Shown here: one piece after another, positions 33,517-41,228 of the stretch
How positions within the stretch are numbered: the stretch's first letter is position 1
Layout: each line of letters starts with the position of its first letter
Source: Sulfuricellaceae bacterium
GTDB taxonomy: Bacteria > Pseudomonadota > Gammaproteobacteria > Burkholderiales > Sulfuricellaceae
Length of the DNA stretch: 64,000 nucleotides
Assembly (NCBI GenBank): GCA_030690895.1
Contig: JAUYFQ010000073.1
Coordinates: forward strand, 1-64,000
Direction of reading: 5' to 3'
Position numbers and translations under genes: made by a program
The notes under the pieces: model-generated
Seen by the model: only the letters and a program-made list of their open reading frames with translations
The model's database searches: none
Told to the model about the DNA's origin: nothing

Positions 33517-34182
33517 TCAAGTGAGCGCGTTAATGGATTTGTGGGGTATGAAAATCCCACATCCTATCTTGCGGTAGTTGCCTAGCCCGCGTTGCTGCAC
33601 AAGAATCGAGTGTTCCACTGGCAAGCCGTGCAACATCAGGCTGTAGCCACTTGCTACGCCATCCGCAGTCCGGATGGACTGCCGCCTGCCACAAATGAAA
33701 CGGGAGTCGATTTCCATTTCATCCAGCAGGCGGATTATATCAGCCGCAAAGACCGTTTCGTCATCACTGCCCGTACTTACACAATGCGCGAAAAGAGGAG
33801 TGTGGCGAGTGAGCGGACGCATTTTACCTGCGCCAATCAGCAGCGGCACCCCATCAATTGCGATACTCTGGCCAGACAAGGCGAGAATCTCTTGAACCCG
33901 TATTCTAGGGATTCGGATACTCAATCGAGCCCGCCGATTGAGTATGATTTTAGTCAATCCAGGTTCGGGCGCATGTACAGAGTGGATGCCAGCCAGTTCT
34001 TCGTCGGGTAACCATGGCATCAGTTCGCAAAGTGCCTGAAAAAGCGCATAACCATTGTCGACAGGGATGGAGTGGCCGCTCAGTTCAAACTGCACATCCG
34101 TAACCAGTCCCTCATCTATCGTGGGTGATTCTGCTTGGTAAGCTAGCCAGCCGATTTTGTTTCTCCTTGTGTCTTTGACCAT
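33517..34182 (-). CDS. stand-alone Cas6-like (Cmx6-type) RAMP protein
   Basis: 221 residues. The pattern fits the Cas6/Cmx6 family annotated with type I-MYXAN systems. Points of match are I-P-V-D-N-G-Y-A-L-F-Q-A-L-C-E-L-M-P near the start, R-L-S-I-R-I-P in the middle, F-I-C-G-R-R-Q-S-I-R, and the C-terminal glycine-rich RAMP loop G-L-G-N-Y-R-K-I-G-C-G-I-F-I-P. No CRISPR array or other cas gene is in the window. The gene overlaps the small gene upstream by 40 bases and lies 36 bases before the RspA-like gene, so it belongs to a dsr-divergent operon. The family call is from memory of the motif. Confidence 0.62.
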   Translation of the reverse strand: MVKDTRRNKIGWLAYQAESPTIDEGLVTDVQFELSGHSIPVDNGYALFQALCELMPWLPDEELAGIHSVHAPEPGLTKIILNRRARLSIRIPRIRVQEILALSGQSIAIDGVPLLIGAGKMRPLTRHTPLFAHCVSTGSDDETVFAADIIRLLDEMEIDSRFICGRRQSIRTADGVASGYSLMLHGLPVEHSILVQQRGLGNYRKIGCGIFIPHKSINALT

Positions 34183-34367
34183 TCAAGCAATGCCGTTCCC
34201 CAGCGCTCAGCCGTCGTTGAATCTATCTCGAAAATGGTGAATCGCTTGATTTCTCGAAGCCTGAGCCTGAGTGTGCTAAAACCAGCCGCATGATTGATTT
34301 GCTGCAGTTCGATTTGCTGACGATAAGGCGTTGCCAGGAATTTGTCCAAATCTATAATTTCATCCAT
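34143..34367 (-). CDS. small protein of unknown function
   Basis: 74 residues, starting M-D-E-I-I-D-L-D-K-F-L-A-T-P-Y-R-Q-Q-I-E-L-Q-Q. No cysteine, no membrane helix. The string L-R-L-R-L-R-E-I-K-R-F-T-I-F-E-I-D followed by W-G-T-A-L-L-E-W looks like a small alpha/beta protein. It is the first gene of the minus-strand set divergent from dsrA and overlaps the Cas6-like gene by 40 bases in another frame, which argues for real coupled translation. Confidence 0.65.
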   Translation of the reverse strand: MDEIIDLDKFLATPYRQQIELQQINHAAGFSTLRLRLREIKRFTIFEIDSTTAERWGTALLEWSKTQGETKSAG

Positions 34368-34719
34368 AATGCAGCCTCTGATTTATTATTGCTAGGTTAT
34401 AGCGGGATAAATAAAGCTCATGTCACGGGTCTGCAAGGGATCTACTCCATATGGGTAGTTCTCAGCTAATCCAAGTGGGTGTGCGATCTACGCCCTGTCG
34501 TAGACCGGGGTAGCCGCGAAGAATGATGGTAATGAAAAATACAACGGCTGTAATATTGTCGGCTACTACTGAAGTTCAGATCGCCTGTGTAGTGGTGATA
34601 CTGCAGTTGTGAATTTAATACGAATATAAGCTCGCATAGAAGAGTTGATTAATTAACCTAGATGGCTAGGCCGGGTGAAACTGGCGCAGCTGGTTGTTAC
34701 TTTTTTTTGGAGAAAACGC
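34368..34719. promoter_or_regulatory. divergent dsr / RspA-operon control region
   Basis: 352 bases without a gene, AT-richer than the flanks. It holds three palindromes: CTACT-CCATATGG-GTAG (34442-34458, operator-like), TCTACG...CGTAGA (34487-34504) and CCTAG-ATGG-CTAGG (34657-34670). No convincing -35/-10 pair with good spacing was found; TATAAG (34625-34630) is the best -10 candidate for dsrA. The dsr operon of related bacteria is induced by reduced sulfur, so regulator sites are expected here. Confidence 0.6.
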
Positions 34720-36012
34720 ATGGCTAAAAAAATGCACGATACGCCTAACCTGGATCAACTTGAGAGCGGTCCTTGGCCAAGCTTCGTTACGGGCTTGAAG
34801 CGCGAGGCGGCTAAAAAAGACATCATGGTCGATCTGATGGGTCAACTTGAAGCGTCTTACAAGACCAAAAAAGGCTACTGGAAAGGCGGTACGGTCGGTG
34901 TGTTCGGTTACGGCGGCGGCGTGATTCCTCGCTTCACTGAACTGAAAGACGAAAACGAGAATCCGGTTTTTCCTGATGCAGCCGAATTCCACACGCTGCG
35001 CATTCAGCCTCCAGCAGGCATGCACTACGATACGGGCACGCTGCGCAAGTTCTGTGATATCTGGGATAAATATGGTTCCGGTTTGATTGCATTCCACGGT
35101 CAGTCTGGCGACATCATGTTCCAGGGCTGTACAACTGCAAACGTTCAGCCGTCCTGGGAAGAGTTCAACGCAATGGGTTTTGACCTGGGTGGCGCAGGTC
35201 CTGCGCTGCGTACTTCCATGTCTTGCGTTGGTGCTGCCCGCTGCGAAATGTCTTGCTACGATGAAGCCAAGGCTCTGCGCACCATTATCAACAACAATCT
35301 GGACGATATGCACCGTCCAGCATTGCCTTACAAATTCAAATTCAAATTCTCTGGCTGCCCGAATGACTGCGTAAATGCTATTCAGCGTTCCGACATGGCA
35401 ACCATCGGTACTTGGCGTGACAATATTCGTGTTGATGAGGCGATTGCCCGTGATTACATGAAAAGCCACGGCATGGACAAGTTGGTAAACGACGTGATCA
35501 GCAAGTGCCCAACCCGTGCAATCACCTTGCGTAACAAGGCTGATGCAGTTGGTGGCGATAGCGTGTCGACCGTTGCAGTCGACGATCAACATGTTATGCA
35601 AATTGAAAATCACGATTGTGTACGTTGCATGCACTGCCTGAATGTGATGCCGGGCGCGTTGTTGCCTGGTAACGATAAAGGCGTGACAATCCTGGTTGGC
35701 GGCAAGAGCGTTCTGAAAATCGGCGCAACCATGGGTACAGTCGTGATCCCGTTCATGAAGATGGAGTCCGATGAGGACTTCGAGAAGTTGAATGAACTGT
35801 CCCGCAATATTCTGGACTTCTTTGCTGAAAATGCGCTGGAACATGAGCGTACCGGCGAGATGATCGAGCGTATCGGTCTGGTGAACTTCCTTGAAGGTCT
35901 GGATATCGAGATTGATCCATCCATGATTTCGCACCCACGCTCTAACCCATATGTCCGTATGGATGATTGGGAAGAGGAAGCTGAAAAGTGGAACGAGCGT
36001 AAATCTGCCTAA
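34720..36012 (+). CDS. dsrA: reverse-type dissimilatory sulfite reductase, alpha subunit
   Basis: 430 residues, start at 34720 with a TTTGGAGA ribosome site. DsrA with DsrB forms the siroheme [4Fe-4S] enzyme that oxidises DsrC-bound sulfur to sulfite. The siroheme-cluster cysteines are C169-X5-C175 (S-C-V-G-A-A-R-C) and C213-X3-C217 (G-C-P-N-D-C). An added ferredoxin cluster is given by S-K-C-P-T-R-A-I and C-V-R-C-M-H-C (about 265-325). Direction (oxidative) is inferred from the gene set: dsrEFH and dsrL present, no dsrD seen. Confidence 0.97.
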   Translation: MAKKMHDTPNLDQLESGPWPSFVTGLKREAAKKDIMVDLMGQLEASYKTKKGYWKGGTVGVFGYGGGVIPRFTELKDENENPVFPDAAEFHTLRIQPPAGMHYDTGTLRKFCDIWDKYGSGLIAFHGQSGDIMFQGCTTANVQPSWEEFNAMGFDLGGAGPALRTSMSCVGAARCEMSCYDEAKALRTIINNNLDDMHRPALPYKFKFKFSGCPNDCVNAIQRSDMATIGTWRDNIRVDEAIARDYMKSHGMDKLVNDVISKCPTRAITLRNKADAVGGDSVSTVAVDDQHVMQIENHDCVRCMHCLNVMPGALLPGNDKGVTILVGGKSVLKIGATMGTVVIPFMKMESDEDFEKLNELSRNILDFFAENALEHERTGEMIERIGLVNFLEGLDIEIDPSMISHPRSNPYVRMDDWEEEAEKWNERKSA

Positions 36013-36057
36013 GAATTTGTTTGAGTTGCGTTGTTTAGATAATTTTGGAGAGAAATA

Positions 36058-37128
36058 ATGGCTGAATTGCGTGCTCCTGATGAGTGCGGCGTACCAGATC
36101 CGGCGCCCTTCATGCACCCTGCCCTGAAAAAGAATTACGGCAAGTGGGTGTTTCACAATCATCCCAAGCCCGGTGTGCTGTATCACCGTGCCGAAGGTGG
36201 TGACGAGGTTTGGACTGTTAAATGCGGTACTGCTCGTCAAATGGATCTTTATACCATCCGTCTGTTATGCGACATCGCTGACAAACACGCCGATGGCCAT
36301 ATGCGGTTTACAACCCGCAGCAACGTGGAGTTTATGGTCACAGCGGCCAGCAAGGTTGATCCGCTGATCAAGGAACTGAACGAGCATGGCTTCCCGGTTG
36401 GCGGCACGGCAAACTCCGTATCCATGATCGCGCATACTCAGGGCTGGTTGCATTGCGACATTCCTGGTACGGATGCATCCGGTGTGGTAAAGGCGCTGAT
36501 GGACGAGTTGTATGACGAATTCATCAAGTGTGAAATGCCTAACCGCGTGAAACTGTCGACTTCCTGCTGCGAAATCAACTGTGGTGGTCAAGCCGACATC
36601 GCGATTATTGTTCAGCATACCAAGCCGCCAAAAATCAACCATGACATCGTGGCAAACGTTTGTGAACGCCCGACCGTCGTGGCTCGTTGCCCAGTGGCTG
36701 CAATTCGCCCTGCCTTGGTCAACGGCAAGCCATCGCTGGAAGTGGATGAGAAGAAGTGCATTTGCTGCGGCGCCTGCTTCCCTCCATGCCCTCCAATGCA
36801 GATCAACGATCCAGAGCATTCCAAGATTGCGATCTGGGTGGGTGGCAAGAACTCCAATGCTCGATCCAAGCCGACTTTCCACAAGTTGGTGGCAGCTGGG
36901 CTTCCGAACAATTCGCCGCGCTGGCCTGAAGTTAGTGCCGTGGTCAAAAAAATTCTCGCGGTTTACAAGGCTGACGCTCAGGCTTGGGAACGCATTGGCG
37001 ACTGGATTGACCGCATTGGCTGGCCACGTTTCTTTGAAAAGACCGGTTTGCCGTTCACCAAGTTCCATATTGATGACTGGCGCGGTTCACGCTCTACCCT
37101 GAACGCATCTGCACATATCAGGTTTTAA
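36058..37128 (+). CDS. dsrB: reverse-type dissimilatory sulfite reductase, beta subunit
   Basis: 356 residues. The siroheme-region motif T-S-C-C-E-I-N-C-G-G is near residue 165. The ferredoxin-like insert C-I-C-C-G-A-C-F-P-P-C-P near 240 binds a [4Fe-4S] cluster. A GAGAG ribosome site lies directly upstream, 45 bases after dsrA. A strong hairpin follows the stop and may set the dsrAB to dsrE ratio. Confidence 0.97.
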   Translation: MAELRAPDECGVPDPAPFMHPALKKNYGKWVFHNHPKPGVLYHRAEGGDEVWTVKCGTARQMDLYTIRLLCDIADKHADGHMRFTTRSNVEFMVTAASKVDPLIKELNEHGFPVGGTANSVSMIAHTQGWLHCDIPGTDASGVVKALMDELYDEFIKCEMPNRVKLSTSCCEINCGGQADIAIIVQHTKPPKINHDIVANVCERPTVVARCPVAAIRPALVNGKPSLEVDEKKCICCGACFPPCPPMQINDPEHSKIAIWVGGKNSNARSKPTFHKLVAAGLPNNSPRWPEVSAVVKKILAVYKADAQAWERIGDWIDRIGWPRFFEKTGLPFTKFHIDDWRGSRSTLNASAHIRF

Positions 37129-37140
37129 TGTGGTTTGACG

Positions 37141-37180
37141 CTGATCACGGGATCAACCCGTGATCAGGGTTGATTTTTTT
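37141..37180 (+). terminator. strong hairpin with T-run between dsrB and dsrE
   Basis: A perfect 11-base stem CTGATCACGGG (37141-37151) / CCCGTGATCAG (37157-37167) with loop ATCAA. A run of seven T is reached seven bases further on. The T-run is slightly displaced, which suits a partial (read-through) terminator or an RNA-stability stem that protects the dsrAB message. Confidence 0.7.
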
Positions 37181-37206
37181 GGTTATTACATACGGGACAT
37201 TCAGGG

Positions 37207-37566
37207 ATGAAATTCGGAATTTTGGTAAATGAAGGCCCTTACAACCATCAGTCCGCCGACACCGCCTACCAGTTCTGCAAGGCAGCAATCGAGAAAGGGC
37301 ATACGATTGATCGCGTGTTCTTCTATCATGATGGCGTAAACAATGCCTCCAGTCTGACGGCGCCACCGCAGGATGATAGAAATATCGTTGCTCGCTGGAG
37401 CAAGTTGGCGGAAGAGCATGGCGTGGATCTGGTGGTGTGCGTGGCGGCCGCAATGCGGCGCGGCATTGTTGATAGCAATTTGGCGGCAGGGTTCAGGATT
37501 TCTGGTTTGGGGCAACTGGTTGAATCCGGTATCCAATCAGACCGCCTCGTGACCTTTGGCGACTAA
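37207..37566 (+). CDS. dsrE: sulfur relay protein DsrE (TusD-like)
   Basis: 119 residues. DsrE is the sulfur-binding subunit of the DsrE2F2H2 hexamer and passes sulfane sulfur to DsrC. The active cysteine is Cys78 in V-V-C-V-A-A-A-M-R-R-G, the same position as known for purple sulfur bacterial DsrE. The N-terminal M-K-F-G-I-L-V-N-E-G-P-Y strand is typical. It opens the dsrEFH group. Confidence 0.95.
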   Translation: MKFGILVNEGPYNHQSADTAYQFCKAAIEKGHTIDRVFFYHDGVNNASSLTAPPQDDRNIVARWSKLAEEHGVDLVVCVAAAMRRGIVDSNLAAGFRISGLGQLVESGIQSDRLVTFGD

Positions 37567-37581
37567 AGGGAAGGTTTGATT

Positions 37582-37989
37582 ATGACTGAAAGTACGGGTG
37601 GAATCGAAATGGATGACAGCGATTCAGGTATCGTAAAAAAATTCGCATTTATTAACCGTAAAGCGCCATATGGCACGATTTACGCGCTTGAGTCGCTTGA
37701 GGTCGTTCTGATCAGTGCGGCGTTTGATCAGGATGTCAGTCTGGTGTTCGCGGATGATGGCGTTTACCAGATCAAGAAGGGGCAGGCCACCAAGGCTGTT
37801 GGCATGAAAAACTTTTCACCGACTTACCGCGCCCTCGAAGGTTACGATATCGAAAAACTCTTCGTTGAAAAAGAATCCATGGAAGCTCGCGGTTTGACAG
37901 AAGATGACTTCGTCGTCGATGTAGAGGTCATGGACAAGGCGGCAATTGCGGCAATGCTCTCCGAGCAAGACGTAATTATAAGTTTCTAG
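37582..37989 (+). CDS. dsrF: sulfur relay protein DsrF (TusC-like)
   Basis: 135 residues. Structural subunit of DsrEFH, with the family motif K-F-A-F-I-N-R-K-A-P-Y-G near the start and A-L-E-S-L-E-V-V-L. No cysteine is present, as expected for DsrF, which does not itself carry sulfur. It sits between dsrE and dsrH with ribosome sites of its own. Confidence 0.95.
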   Translation: MTESTGGIEMDDSDSGIVKKFAFINRKAPYGTIYALESLEVVLISAAFDQDVSLVFADDGVYQIKKGQATKAVGMKNFSPTYRALEGYDIEKLFVEKESMEARGLTEDDFVVDVEVMDKAAIAAMLSEQDVIISF

Positions 37990-38002
37990 GAAGGGGATAC
38001 GC
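37582..38002 (+). promoter_or_regulatory. translation-initiation note for dsrF and dsrH
   Basis: dsrF uses the ATG at 37582 behind GGGAAGG (37568-37574); a TTG six bases earlier is in frame but unlikely. dsrH uses the ATG at 38003 behind AAGGGG (37991-37996). Both are independent of coupling: the gaps are 15 and 13 bases. Confidence 0.5.
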
Positions 38003-38302
38003 ATGTTGCACATCGTGAATAAATCGCCATTGGATAGAAATTCCCTTGAGGGCGCTCTGCGCCTGGCGGAATCTGGTAGTACCATTCTTCTGATTGAAGA
38101 TGGAATTTACGCCGTTACCAAAGGCAGTCAAGTTGAAAGCAAGGTCAAGGAAGCTATGAAGACATGCACAGTGTGCGCGCTTTGGCCTGACCTTGAGGCT
38201 CGTGGAATGCAAGATACCGTGATCGATGGTGTCAAGCAGGTAGACTACAGCGGTTTTGTAGACCTGGTAGCGGACAACAAAAACGTGATGTCCTGGTTGT
38301 AA
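38003..38302 (+). CDS. dsrH: sulfur relay protein DsrH (TusB-like)
   Basis: 99 residues. The start M-L-H-I-V-N-K-S-P and the G-S-T-I-L-L-I-E-D-G-I-Y-A-V segment match DsrH/TusB. The two cysteines occur as C-T-V-C near residue 55, whereas the N-terminal region where some DsrH carry a Cys has none. It completes the DsrEFH complex and lies 32 bases before dsrC. Confidence 0.94.
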   Translation: MLHIVNKSPLDRNSLEGALRLAESGSTILLIEDGIYAVTKGSQVESKVKEAMKTCTVCALWPDLEARGMQDTVIDGVKQVDYSGFVDLVADNKNVMSWL

Positions 38303-38334
38303 TTAAATCAAGCTTTAGAGTTAAGGAGAAATAA

Positions 38335-38667
38335 ATGGGCTTCGAAATTAACGGAAAGACCTACGAAACTGATGAAGAAGGTTACCTGGTTAACCTGGCT
38401 GAGTGGGACGAAGAGGCAGCCAAGTTCCTGGCAATTGAAGAAAAGGTCGAAATGACCGATCAACACTGGGAAGTGATCAATTTCCTGCGCGAATACTACA
38501 ACGACTACCAGATCGCACCTGCTGTTCGCGTTCTGACCAAGGCGATTGGCAAGAAGCTCGGGCCAGAAAAGGGCAACAGCAAATACCTGTACGAACTGTT
38601 TCCATACGGTCCAGCAAAACAGGCTTGTAAAATTGCTGGTTTGCCAAAGCCAACAGGCTGTATCTAA
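38335..38667 (+). CDS. dsrC: sulfur carrier protein DsrC
   Basis: 110 residues. Both redox cysteines are present in the flexible C-terminal arm: Cys98 (Q-A-C-K-I-A-G) and penultimate Cys109 (T-G-C-I). DsrC carries sulfur from DsrE to DsrAB and returns electrons through DsrK. A good ribosome site (AAGGAGA) precedes it. Two hairpins directly downstream could stabilise a separate, abundant dsrC message. Compare the cysteine-free paralogue at 33148. Confidence 0.97.
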   Translation: MGFEINGKTYETDEEGYLVNLAEWDEEAAKFLAIEEKVEMTDQHWEVINFLREYYNDYQIAPAVRVLTKAIGKKLGPEKGNSKYLYELFPYGPAKQACKIAGLPKPTGCI

Positions 38668-38675
38668 GCAATAAT

Positions 38676-38738
38676 CAGGTGCTGAGGGGGCTTAGTCCCC
38701 TCAACCTGTCAAAATAAATTGGCAAGAATGTTCTTGCC
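38676..38738 (+). terminator. two tandem hairpins between dsrC and dsrM
   Basis: The first stem is CAGGT...TGAGGGG / CCCCTCA...ACCTG (38676-38708, GC bulge). The second is a perfect GGCAAGAA-TG-TTCTTGCC (38721-38738). Neither is followed by a T-run, so they look more like transcript-end stabilisers or attenuators than full terminators. Confidence 0.65.
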
Positions 38739-38767
38739 GCTTGAAAAGTTTTTCCCAGGGGATGTAC

Positions 38768-39520
38768 ATGTCGATGTTGACCGTACTGTTTGCGAGCTTG
38801 TTTTACGCTGCGACCGCAATTCTGATTGTTGGTTTGTTTGTTAAGATACGTGGCTATGCCCGCACACCCGCACCATTGAAAATTCCAACGACGCCTGCGC
38901 CAACAACAAAAGCAGGGGTCGTTCTTCGCATGGCTCGAGAAGTAGGGTTGTTCGAGAGTCTCTTCAAATCCAATAAATGGATTTGGATATTTGGTTACAT
39001 GTTCCATGTGGCGCTTTTGTTAGTGACCCTGCGCCATTTGCGCTACTTCACGGAACCTGTCTGGTTCTGGGTTGAGTTTGTACAGCCTTTTGGCCTGTAT
39101 GCAGGTTTTGCCATGGTTGCCGGATTGGGTGGATTGTGGGCGCGGCGCTTTCTGGTGGATAGGGTGCGCTACATTTCTACCCCTTCCGACCATCTGATTT
39201 TGGCCTTGCTGGTGGCAATTGGGCTTTCAGGTCTGGGGATGAAATTTGTCGCACATACGGACATCATCGGCGTTAAGGATTTTATTCACGGTCTGATGAC
39301 GTTTAGTTTGCAGCCTATACCGGGTGATCCTGTACTTTTGATTCACCTCTCGCTTGTGGCGTTGCTGATGATAATCTTTCCAATCAGCAAACTCTTGCAC
39401 GCGCCAGGAATTTTCTTTAGTCCAACCCGTAATCAGGTAGATGACCCCAGAGATAGGCGACACATTGCACCTTGGGCCGTGGCTCGATTTGAGTCTGGCG
39501 CCCAGTCAAAGTCCGAATAG
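38768..39520 (+). CDS. dsrM: DsrM, cytochrome b-type (NarI-like) membrane subunit
   Basis: 250 residues from the ATG at 38768, seven bases behind AGGGG; ATG 38762 is an equal alternative, and an in-frame TTG at 38741 is unlikely. About five membrane helices with histidines in the first helices (Y-M-F-H-V-A-L-L; L-R-H-L-R-Y) and in L-I-H-L-S-L, which should bind heme b. DsrM is the quinone-reacting partner of DsrK in the DsrMKJOP complex. Confidence 0.93.
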   Translation: MSMLTVLFASLFYAATAILIVGLFVKIRGYARTPAPLKIPTTPAPTTKAGVVLRMAREVGLFESLFKSNKWIWIFGYMFHVALLLVTLRHLRYFTEPVWFWVEFVQPFGLYAGFAMVAGLGGLWARRFLVDRVRYISTPSDHLILALLVAIGLSGLGMKFVAHTDIIGVKDFIHGLMTFSLQPIPGDPVLLIHLSLVALLMIIFPISKLLHAPGIFFSPTRNQVDDPRDRRHIAPWAVARFESGAQSKSE

Positions 39521-39572
39521 TCAAAGTCTGAATAACTGTCCATCGTAAAGAATTTAGGACCCAGGAGGCATA

Positions 39573-41144
39573 GTGGCTGCACCGAAATTTGAGGTACCCA
39601 AGCTAACAGGATCAATTGATACTCCGGCGCTACAGATTGGTGCGTCGGAGCATATCAAATCCTTTCCGGCCAGCGTACCCATTCAGGAGCAAATTGGCTT
39701 TCCTGGCGTACTGGTAGAAGGTTGGCATGACAAGGCAATCGAGAAAATGGGTGACTTGCTGGATCGTTACCGCTCATTGCGCGTGTTTATGGATGCGTGC
39801 GTGCATTGCGGTGCGTGTACGGACAAATGCCACTACTTTCTGGGTACGGGCGACCCAAAGAACATGCCTGTTGCTCGTCAGGAGCTAATGCGCAGCGTTT
39901 ATCGCCGTCATTTTACGTTTGCAGGAAAATACTTTCCTTCGCTGGTTGGTGCGCGCGAACTGACAGAAGACGTACTGCAGGAATGGTACACGTATTACTA
40001 TCAATGCTCGGAGTGCCGCCGCTGTTCAGTGTATTGCCCTTACGGCATTGATACGGCAGAAGTGACGATGGCCGGTCGGGAAATTCTGGATACTGTCGGA
40101 ATTGGCCAGAAATATACCAACGAAATCATGGGCAAGCTGCACAGGATTGGCAACAACCTGGGTTTGCCAGGGCCAGCGCTCGAAGATACATTGCTCGGGC
40201 TGGAAGAAGATATTTTTGATGCAACTGGCGTGCCGGTTAAGTTACCTTTAGACGCTGAAGGTGCGGAAATAATGCTGGTAACGCCTTCAGCAGATTTCTT
40301 TTCTGAGCCTCATGTGGAAAGCCTGATCGGATACGCAAAAGTATTTCATGCCGCAGGCGTGAAGTGGACATTGAGTACTACGGCATCTGAGGCAGGCAAT
40401 TTCGGCCTGTTTATCGGCAGTTACGAGAACATGCGCCGTGCAGCGATGCGAATTCGCGATGCGGCATTGGAATTGGGCGTGAAGCGAATTGTCGTGGGTG
40501 AATGTGGCCACGCATGGCGCGTCGCGTATAGCTTCTGGAATACCTTGACCGGCGTTGGTCATGGCGGTCAGGATCCATACTCCATCGAATTACAAAAACA
40601 ACTGGATCCAAATTACCCGGCGCCCCAGCATATCTGCGAGTTTACCTACGAGCTGATCAAGCAGGGCAAGCTGAGCTTTGACAAGTCGAAAAACGACCAT
40701 CGTGTTGTTACCTTCCACGATTCGTGCAATGTTGCGCGCGGTTCCAGAATGGGTGATATGCCGGGCGGTCAGTTCATCATTCCACGCGAAGTTATTAAAG
40801 CGGTAGTAAACAATTATCAGGACATGGCATCTGAAACGATAGGTGAAGGCACATTCTGCTGTGGCGGCGGTGGCGGACTTCTGACAGATGACTTGTTGGA
40901 GATTCGCGTCAAAGGCGCAAAGCCTCGCATGGAAGCATTCAATAATGTGGTTCAGGAAGACAAGGTTAATTTCCTGGCGCTGATCTGTGCAATCTGCAAA
41001 GCACAATTTACCAAGGTTCTGCCCTATTATGGGTTTGACATGAGTATGGTGGGTGGCGTACATCAACTAGTTGGCGATGCCATCGTGCTGAAAGTGCCGG
41101 AAAGCTCGGATGCAGAGGAATCAGCAGAAGAAGTTGAAGCGTAA
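39573..41144 (+). CDS. dsrK: DsrK, HdrD-like iron-sulfur subunit
   Basis: 523 residues from a GTG behind a strong AGGAGG (39562-39567). Two 4Fe-4S ferredoxin motifs: C-V-H-C-G-A-C-T-D-K-C near residue 76 and C-S-E-C-R-R-C-S-V-Y-C-P near 147. The catalytic CCG-type cluster residues follow: F-H-D-S-C-N near 380 and C-C-G-G-G-G-G near 427. DsrK is thought to act on DsrC thiols at the cytoplasmic face and pass electrons to DsrM. Confidence 0.95.
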   Translation: MAAPKFEVPKLTGSIDTPALQIGASEHIKSFPASVPIQEQIGFPGVLVEGWHDKAIEKMGDLLDRYRSLRVFMDACVHCGACTDKCHYFLGTGDPKNMPVARQELMRSVYRRHFTFAGKYFPSLVGARELTEDVLQEWYTYYYQCSECRRCSVYCPYGIDTAEVTMAGREILDTVGIGQKYTNEIMGKLHRIGNNLGLPGPALEDTLLGLEEDIFDATGVPVKLPLDAEGAEIMLVTPSADFFSEPHVESLIGYAKVFHAAGVKWTLSTTASEAGNFGLFIGSYENMRRAAMRIRDAALELGVKRIVVGECGHAWRVAYSFWNTLTGVGHGGQDPYSIELQKQLDPNYPAPQHICEFTYELIKQGKLSFDKSKNDHRVVTFHDSCNVARGSRMGDMPGGQFIIPREVIKAVVNNYQDMASETIGEGTFCCGGGGGLLTDDLLEIRVKGAKPRMEAFNNVVQEDKVNFLALICAICKAQFTKVLPYYGFDMSMVGGVHQLVGDAIVLKVPESSDAEESAEEVEA

Positions 41145-41176
41145 TCAGACGACTTAATTTAGGTTTAGTAATCACG

Positions 41177-41197
41177 GCTGGCACAACTGAAGCCAGC
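41177..41197 (+). repeat. small stem-loop between dsrK and dsrL
   Basis: GCTGGC (41177-41182), nine-base loop, GCCAGC (41192-41197). There is no T-run. The 84-base gap otherwise holds only the dsrL ribosome site TAGGAGA. Confidence 0.35.
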
Positions 41198-41228
41198 ACC
41201 GCAAAATTGTAGATAGGAGATTTCATAA

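Noticed and set aside
34607-34630. TTGTGA and TATAAG as a dsrA promoter pair
   Set aside because: The spacer is only 12 bases, too short for a sigma70 promoter.
34674-34692. Possible sigma54 promoter (TGGCGC...GGTTG) ahead of dsrA
   Set aside because: The spacing between the GG and TT elements is one base too long, and it lies too close to the start codon.
34666-36240. A 524-codon open frame antisense to dsrA and the start of dsrB
   Set aside because: It mirrors dsrA coding sequence, has no ribosome site, and its translation (His/Ile/Val-rich without motifs) looks like a shadow of a well-conserved gene.
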